Of a DNA stretch of 64,000 nucleotides, positions 57,849 through 64,000 are shown in pieces. The translations under genes and the position numbers were made by a program. Location of the stretch: the NCBI GenBank assembly GCA_047967505.1, contig CM106538.1. One strand, given 5' to 3'. The notes beneath the pieces are model-generated. The model worked only from the letters and a program-made list of their open reading frames with translations. It had not been told where the DNA came from and did no database searches. The stretch comes from Dipteris shenzhenensis. Lineage: Eukaryota > Polypodiophyta > Polypodiopsida > Gleicheniales. Each line of letters starts with the position of its first letter. Position 1 is the first letter of the stretch.

Positions 57849-58111
57849 TGTTAGAATTATTGCTATAATTTAGCAATGACCAATGTAATGTAATAAGTAG
57901 GTTAGGGACACTTTTCCCTCACTTAGAGGTTTTTTCCCCTAACCACAATTAGTTCACTAACTATGGTTAGTGAAGTGATAAGGTTTTGTCACTAAGACAA
58001 AACCCATCACTCCATTCAGTTGTAACACTCTCATCTAATTGCAACTACGTTTTCAGCTCTCTCTCTCTCCTGCTTCTTGCTCTCACCTTTGCTCTCTCTC
58101 CCATTCTCACA
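57849..58111 (+). repeat. LTR 3 of three-LTR copia array
   Basis: 263 bp, TGTTAGAATTATTGC to CATTCTCACA, preceded by gcaagggg. The next bases (cttcaatcttgcg) are not a PBS, so this closes the array. Conserved hairpin at 57981-58004. Confidence 0.87.
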
Positions 58112-59569
58112 CTTCAATCTTGCGATCCCAAAACTGCTTCCCAGCTGGAAGCGGCAGCGCAGCGCCAGCGCGCACCCAGGCTGCATACAAACAGCCGTAT
58201 AGGAGCGACCTGTACAGCCAACCGTACCGACTGTACGGAATCTGTACAGGCCATCGTACCGGCTGTACGATCGCGTGACCAGCAAGGCAGCCGTACCGTA
58301 CGGACACGGCCGTACGGAGGCGGCGACATGAGGTACAGGTCGGATTTTTTTTTGGGGATTTGTGCCCTCGTAGGTACAGGGTACAGCAAGTACCCTGCGC
58401 AGGTACAGCAGGCACAGATTTTTCTTGGGGAAGAAGGAAAAGAGAGAGCACTCTGCTCTTCATTCCCGAAATTTGTTCAGTTCTCAAAACTGTGTTTGAG
58501 GTACAGCAAGTACCCTCGTGTCCCTCGTGCTTGAGGTGACTAGTGCCACAGTGTGTGGTGGTTGCACAGTTATTTTGTTTCGGGAAGGTCAAATGCCTTG
58601 ATTTTGCAGAGGGCTTTTATGCTTTTGCTGAGTGCAAATCTCAGCTTTCGGGTGACAATTTCAAAGGGCTTTTGCCTGGAAGTGTATGCAGTGTATGCCT
58701 TGAGGCAGTGTGGAGCCAGGGTGCCCACATTGGTCTTGTTTCCGCAGTGTATTCAGTGACATTTCTTTGCAGGTCACATTTTGTGTACAGCACTTAGAAA
58801 GTCTCAGTTGAGCCACGCTTGGCCAGGGCGCATCGAGTTTACTCGGTCCCTAACTGTCCATCGTTGACAGTGCTCAAAAAATTTTCTCTTTAGTGCTTGT
58901 ACGTTGGGATCTGTGTTGTTACTGTGTACACAGGGCCGTTTATGCATTACATTGTCAGGTGAAAGTGCCAGGAGAGCGCTGTATTTTGTATGCTACCTCA
59001 GTGTTGAGGGTGTTTTTTCACTTGGTACAGGTGTCAAATCAAGGGGCTTTTGCCCAGATTTTGCTTGTGAGCACTTGAGTTACTGTTTGAGAACTTCAGA
59101 TGCCTTTTATCCCCTTGGCAGAAGGGTGATTGTTTGGGATTTGTCCCATACTTTGTTGCAGGTTTGTGACAGGCTGAGGTGTTTGGAGCCTTTTTTCAGT
59201 GGACAAAACAGTGTATGACAAGTGGTTTATGCATATAAAATCAGTGCAATACCTCATCTGAGGTGGGAGAAGTGTCCAGGACAGCAGTGTTTTGTGCTTC
59301 GTCAGCTGATGATGCATTGATAAAGCACTTGTGGAACAGCTGCAGCATTCTGAAGTTACTGTTTTATGCCTATTTGAGCACGGTACAGTGTGTCAGAAGG
59401 TACAGTGACTGGAGGGAAAATTTTCTGTTTTGCTGCAGATTTTTTGACAGTAAAAAACAGCACTATTGTGAGTGCTCCTGGCTCTTGATAGAGCAAGTTT
59501 TCTGAGAAATCAGAATTTTATTTAGTCATTTTTTGACTTACAGGGAGTCAGGTACTTTCCTTATCTAAT
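58112..59569 (+). other. Leader upstream of Tork-type copia copy 3
   Basis: About 1.45 kb with no supported gene. A GTAC/CCGTAC-rich part spans 58190-58330. Neither an LTR like 63779-64000 nor a PBS was found, so the 5' LTR of the following element is missing or unrecognised. Confidence 0.5.
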
Positions 59570-62500
59570 ATGGCATCAGGGGGAAGTGAATCTTCAATTC
59601 TGAACATAAAGAAATTGGAAGGGGCACACAATTATGCATTATGGGCAGAACAGTGTTTGAATGTACTTCTGCTAAAGAAGATTTCTAAGCCCATAAGGGT
59701 GAAGGGTGTCAAGCCATCTGGGATGTCAGATGATGAGTGGGAGGAGCTTGATTTGTCCGCTAGGGCTGCTATCATGCTTACTCTCAGTGATTCTCTTGTG
59801 TTCAATGTTCAGGCTGAAAAGACCTCTTATGGCCTATGGCAGAGGCTAGAAGAGTTGTATGCCCAAAAGAGTTCAGCCAGTAAGGTTTATTGGTTGAAAA
59901 AGCTTGTAGACCTTCGCATGAAGGAAGGTACAGCTATGACCTCACACTTGAGTGAGTTCAATGCCATCTTTACACAGCTTATTGCACAGGGATTGAACCT
60001 TGATGAGGAGTTCAAGGCTACTTTCTTGTTGTGTACCCTCCCTGAGAGTTGGGACACTTTCAAGACCACCCTGTCTAATTCAAATGTCACTCTTATGTAT
60101 GCTGATGTGGAGAGCTCTCTCCTTATGGAGGAGATGAGCAGGAAGAATAATATGGGCAGCAAGTCTTCCAATGCTTTGCAGGTACAGGAAAGAGGTAGGA
60201 CTCAGCAGAAGGGGAGATCTGTTGGCAAGTCCAAATCCCGCAGTCAGTCCCGTGGCAAAAAGGATATTGAATGCTTTTACTGTGGCAAGAAGGGACATGT
60301 GAAGTCTAAGTGCTTCAAGTTTATACGGGATCAGAAAGCCAAGAAGGCTGAGGCAAAGGATGCAGGCAGTGGAAGCAAAGGCAAAGGCAAGGCCAAGGCA
60401 GATGACTTGGATACAGTGAATGTTGCAGCAGAGGACAGTGAAAGTGACAGACATGATGTTTTATGCTCTTCTGCTGTAATTGCACATACATTGGTTATTG
60501 ATGGCCATGACATGCACACCTGGCTCTTGGATTCACGTGCTTCTTTTCATGTTACTCCTCATAGGGAGTGGTTTACTTCCTACACAGATACTCATATAGT
60601 TGTTCACCTTGGGAACAACTATGCATGTCAGATTGCAGGGATTGGCAGTATACAGATAGTATTCCCTGATGGACGCATATTTATGCTTGATGGTGTTCAC
60701 CATGTGCCGCAAATCAAGAAAAATCTGATTAGCACTGGCTTGTTGGATGACAATGGTTACCACACCACATTTGGGGATTCCAAATGGGTGATTACTGATG
60801 GCCAGGGTGTAGTGGCTGAGGGTTATAAGAGTGATACCTTGTACCCTCTTTATGTTTCCAGTGTAGGTAATCATGTTGTTGCCATAACCGAGCTGCCAAA
60901 GGTTTCATTGTGGCATAGCCGGTTGGGACACATGTCCGTTAAAGGAATGCAAGAACTGTCACGTTTGGGTTATCTGCCGTCTCTTTCATTTTCAGATTTG
61001 CCTACTTGTGATCATTGCATATTTGGCAAGCATTCTATGACTCCTCATAAGAGGAGAACTCCCCAAAATAGAGCACCGCTTGATCTAGTGCACACTGATT
61101 TGTGTGAGATGCCACAGCTATCACTAGGGGGTGCAAAGTATTTCATTACTTTTATTGATGATGCCACACGCAAAGTGTGGGTCTATTTCTTGAAGCATAA
61201 GAGCGATGCCTTAGATGCTTTCAAGAAGTTTGTCGCTCAGGTTGAGAATCGGACAGGACGCAAGCTGAAATGCCTCAGATCCGATAATGGGGGTGAGTAT
61301 GTGTCACATGCTTTTGTACAGTTTTGCGAAGCTAAGGGCATTAAACAGGAACTCACAGCCCCTCATAATGCATCTCAAAATGGTGTGAGTGAGCGGATGA
61401 ATCGAACTATTCAGGAGAAAGTTCGATGTATGTTGTCTTATGCTGCATTGCCCCATGGCTTTTGGGCAGAAGCCGTGCAAACAGCAGTTTACCTAATTAA
61501 CAGGTCGCCGAACAAGGCTTTGGAGTTGAAAGTGCCAGAGGAGGTGTGGTCTGGCAAGCCACCTTCATATAAGCACTTACGTGTGTTTGGCTGCGAGTGC
61601 TTTGCTCATATACGCAAAGAACTGCGCACCAAACTGGAGCCAAAGTCTTTCAGATGCATCTTTATGGGTTACGGTGACGAAGGTGAAATGGGGTACAGGT
61701 TATGGGATCCCGTCAAACGGAAGATTATACGCAGCAATGATGTCATCTTTAAAGAGGATAGTGTACACAAAGAACCCGTGCAACCTGTGGAATACAGGAG
61801 GGTTGTTTATGATGATGCCGGACAGCAAAGAATGACCATTAATATGCAGCAGCAGGCTGCTGTAGATAACCCTGTTCAAGAGGGTATACAGGCTGAAAAT
61901 CAACCAGACAATATTGCCAATGATGCACCACTGGATATGCCAGCAAATGGGGCTGTAGAACAGCCAAATATGGTGGTACAGCCACCCGTCATGCATGACG
62001 AACAGGCTAGACAGCAGCCAAATCCGGAACATTTTGTTAGGAGGAGCACCCGTGTACAACGGCCTCTTGACAGGTTTGTTCCAGGAGCCAATAATGTGGC
62101 TGATTTTATCATGCTGACAGATTGTGGTGAGCCTTCCAGCTTCAAGGAAGCTATGGGAAGAACAGAGAAAAGGAAGTGGGAGAAAGCCATGCAGTCAGAA
62201 ATGGACTCCCTACTTCAAAATGATACATGGGACTTGGTGCAGCTACCTGCAGGCAGAAAGGTTTTGCCATGCAAGTGGGTTTACAAAGTCAAAGTGGATT
62301 CAAATGCTTTACCGAGGTATAAGGCCAAATTGGTTGCCAAGGGATTTAAGCAGGAGAAGGGCATTGACTTTGATGAGATCTTTTCCCCTGTAGTCAAGAT
62401 GACTACTTTGAGAGCAGTGTTAGCTCTTGTTGCTCATGAGGACATGGATTTATGTCAGATGGATGTGAAGACTGCTTTTCTTCACGGAGATCTCCATGAT

Positions 62501-63679
62501 GAGATCTACATGAGTCAGCCAGAGGGATATGCTGTTAAAGGGAAAGAGCAGCTTGTGTGTAAGCTCAAGAGGAGCTTGTATGGACTCAAGCAGGCGCCAA
62601 GAGAATGGTACAAGAAGTTTGATGCCTTCATGCAGTCCCAAGGGTATCATAGGTGTGAGACCGATCACTGCTTGTACACCAAACGGGCAAAGGAGGGCAG
62701 TTTGATGCTACTCATTCTATATGTGGATGACATGCTGATTGCCAGCAAATCTCAGCAGGAGATTAGTGCTTTGAAGAAACAACTGCATAAGTCTTTTGAC
62801 ATGAAAGACTTGGGTGATGCAAACCATATTCTTGGTATGCGGATTATTCGTGACAGGTCCAAGGGACTTTTGTTTCTGTCACAGAAGGAGTACATTGACA
62901 AAGTACTGCATAGGTTTAAAATGGAGGGGGGGAAGTCTATTAGTACCCCGTTGCCTCCACATTTAAAACTCGGCAGTAAGGACAGCCCCAGATCAGATGA
63001 TGATAAGGCTGAAATGGCCAAGGTTCCGTATGCATCTGCAGTTGGTTCTTTGATGTATGCCATGGTTGCCACTCGTCCGGATATTGCTTTTGCGGTGGGA
63101 GTCATCAGCAGGTATATGGCAAATCCAGGCAAGCGGCACTAGGAAGCAGTGAAAGGCGTCTTGAGGTATCTCAAGGGTACCAAAGACTTGTGCATATGCT
63201 ATGGTAGGCAGGATGCATTGGTGCATGGTTTTACAGATTCAGACTATGCAGGGAATGCAGATAACCGGAAGTCTACTACCGGTTATATTTTCACATTTGC
63301 AGGAGGTGCTATATCATGGGTGTCTCGGTTGCAGAAATGCGTTGCACTGTCAACCACTGAAGCTGAATATGTTGCAGCCACTGAGGCTTGCAAGGAAGCA
63401 ATATGGCTTACTCCGCTGGTGGGAGATTTGGGCATTACAGGAGATATGCCAGTTTTGCATTGTGATAGTCAGAGTGCTATCATGTTGGCAAAGAATCCGG
63501 TCTTTCATCAGAAGACCAAGCACATAGATGTGAAATACCATTTCATCAGGGAGGTACTGGAAGACAAGCGACTTGAGCTTGTGAAGGTGCATACTGATGA
63601 TAATCCTGCAGATTTGCTCACTAAGAGCTTGCCTACAGAGCGGTTTGCACATTGCCGCCACATCATGGGATTAGGATGA
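59570..63679 (+). pseudogene. Tork/Tnt1-like copia gag-pol, almost intact (copy 3)
   Basis: One frame from MASGGSESSIL runs 1190 codons to TAG at 63140-63142, then continues in frame to the stop at 63677-63679. Domains: gag (60 to 230), CCHC CFYCGKKGHVKSKC (near 60271-60312), protease site LLDSRASFHVTPHREW (60525-60575) in which the DSG glycine is arginine, pre-integrase (LWHSRLGHM ... CDHC), integrase HTDLCEM (61090), RSDNGGEYVS (61277) and SERMNRT (61390), RT LYVDDMLIAS (62718), and RNase H STTEAEYVAATE (63350). DLCEM lacks the usual GP, a one-codon contraction. The TAG replaces the tryptophan codon in GKRHW. Only these lesions were found. Confidence 0.92.
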
Positions 63680-63765
63680 GACCATTCTTATTTTATGGTC
63701 TTGTATACAGTAACTGTATATTGCTGTAATTTTTATTCTTTTCTCCCCTTTAGGCACATTGGCCT

Positions 63766-63778
63766 TTAGGTGGGAGGT
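63766..63778 (+). promoter_or_regulatory. Polypurine tract of copia copy 3
   Basis: ttaggtgggaggt directly precedes TGTTGGGG. It is equivalent to the tracts of copies 1 and 2. Confidence 0.75.
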
Positions 63779-64000
63779 TGTTGGGGTAAAGGCACATTGC
63801 CACCCTTTAAAATGTTATGACACCTATGACTGTCTTAAGACAGTCATAGGGTGAATCCCTAATCCTAATAAAACTCTTGAGTTTGTGGTGTGGCTCAACA
63901 CTTTACACACCCACACCTCTTGTGTCTCCCTCTCTCTCTCTGTCTCCATCGTTTCACTCCCCCTCTCTTTCCCTCTCAGAGACTTCTGGTCTCCGGGAAA
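63779..64000 (+). repeat. 3' LTR of copia copy 3 (cut by window end)
   Basis: It starts TGTTGGGGTAAAGGCAC, similar to the minus-strand copies (TGTGGGGGTTAAAGG). It contains a 28-bp perfect palindrome at 63823-63850 and a pyrimidine-rich R/U5-like part near 63910-63985. The right edge is outside the window. Confidence 0.85.

Noticed and set aside
58039-58592. Open frames on both strands around 58.0-58.6 kb
   Set aside because: They lie across an LTR end and the GTAC-rich leader, contradict each other on both strands and show no known motif.

Overview
The window looks like intronic and intergenic DNA from a large-genome vascular plant, most likely a gymnosperm or a fern. The reasons are one recognisable host gene split by a 14.7-kb intron, dense nested and decayed LTR retrotransposons and LINEs, and many (CT)n/(GT)n microsatellites. 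No bacterial operon, CRISPR array, rRNA or tRNA gene was seen. The species cannot be fixed from the sequence alone.

Host gene: two exons on the minus strand (37101-37470 and the terminal exon 22176-22351) encode the C-terminal half of a CPP1-like/DUF3353 chloroplast membrane protein. The splice sites and reading phase agree. The intron between them (22352-37100) holds LINEs, copia and gypsy fragments, a long inverted-repeat element and a LINE-ORF1-like element. No upstream exon was found up to base 64000, so everything from 37471 rightward may lie in another giant intron or beyond the gene.

Left part (1-21.7 kb): two related Tork/Tnt1-type Ty1/copia elements lie on the minus strand (1106-6720 and 10368-14872). 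Between them is a decayed Ty3/gypsy pol (6957-9447) whose LTR (from 9501) was hit by the second copia. At 14873-17384 a gypsy element has its two LTRs in opposite orientation. Next come two direct copies (17385-18500 and 19349-20440) of a coiled-coil ORF family.

Middle (21.7-43 kb): the host exons; a pair of inverted LINE-like 3' ends; a long LINE lacking its endonuclease region (26.1-30.2 kb); a purine-strand tract; copia fragments; a third, plus-strand copy of the coiled-coil ORF followed by a LINE-type tail (32436-33368); a 0.6-kb long-inverted-repeat element; and a second LINE (40.9-42.5 kb).

Right part (43-64 kb): a chromovirus-type gypsy with its gag in reverse orientation (43152-49489); a copia LTR with primer-binding site (49814-50156); a three-LTR copia array (51309-58111); and a nearly intact Tork-type gag-pol (59570-63679) with one in-frame TAG and an altered protease triad, followed by a 3' LTR that runs off the window. 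All transposon coding regions carry at least one disabling lesion, so none looks autonomous as it stands. Functionally the window is one host gene fragment embedded in a retrotransposon graveyard with several unusual rearrangements.
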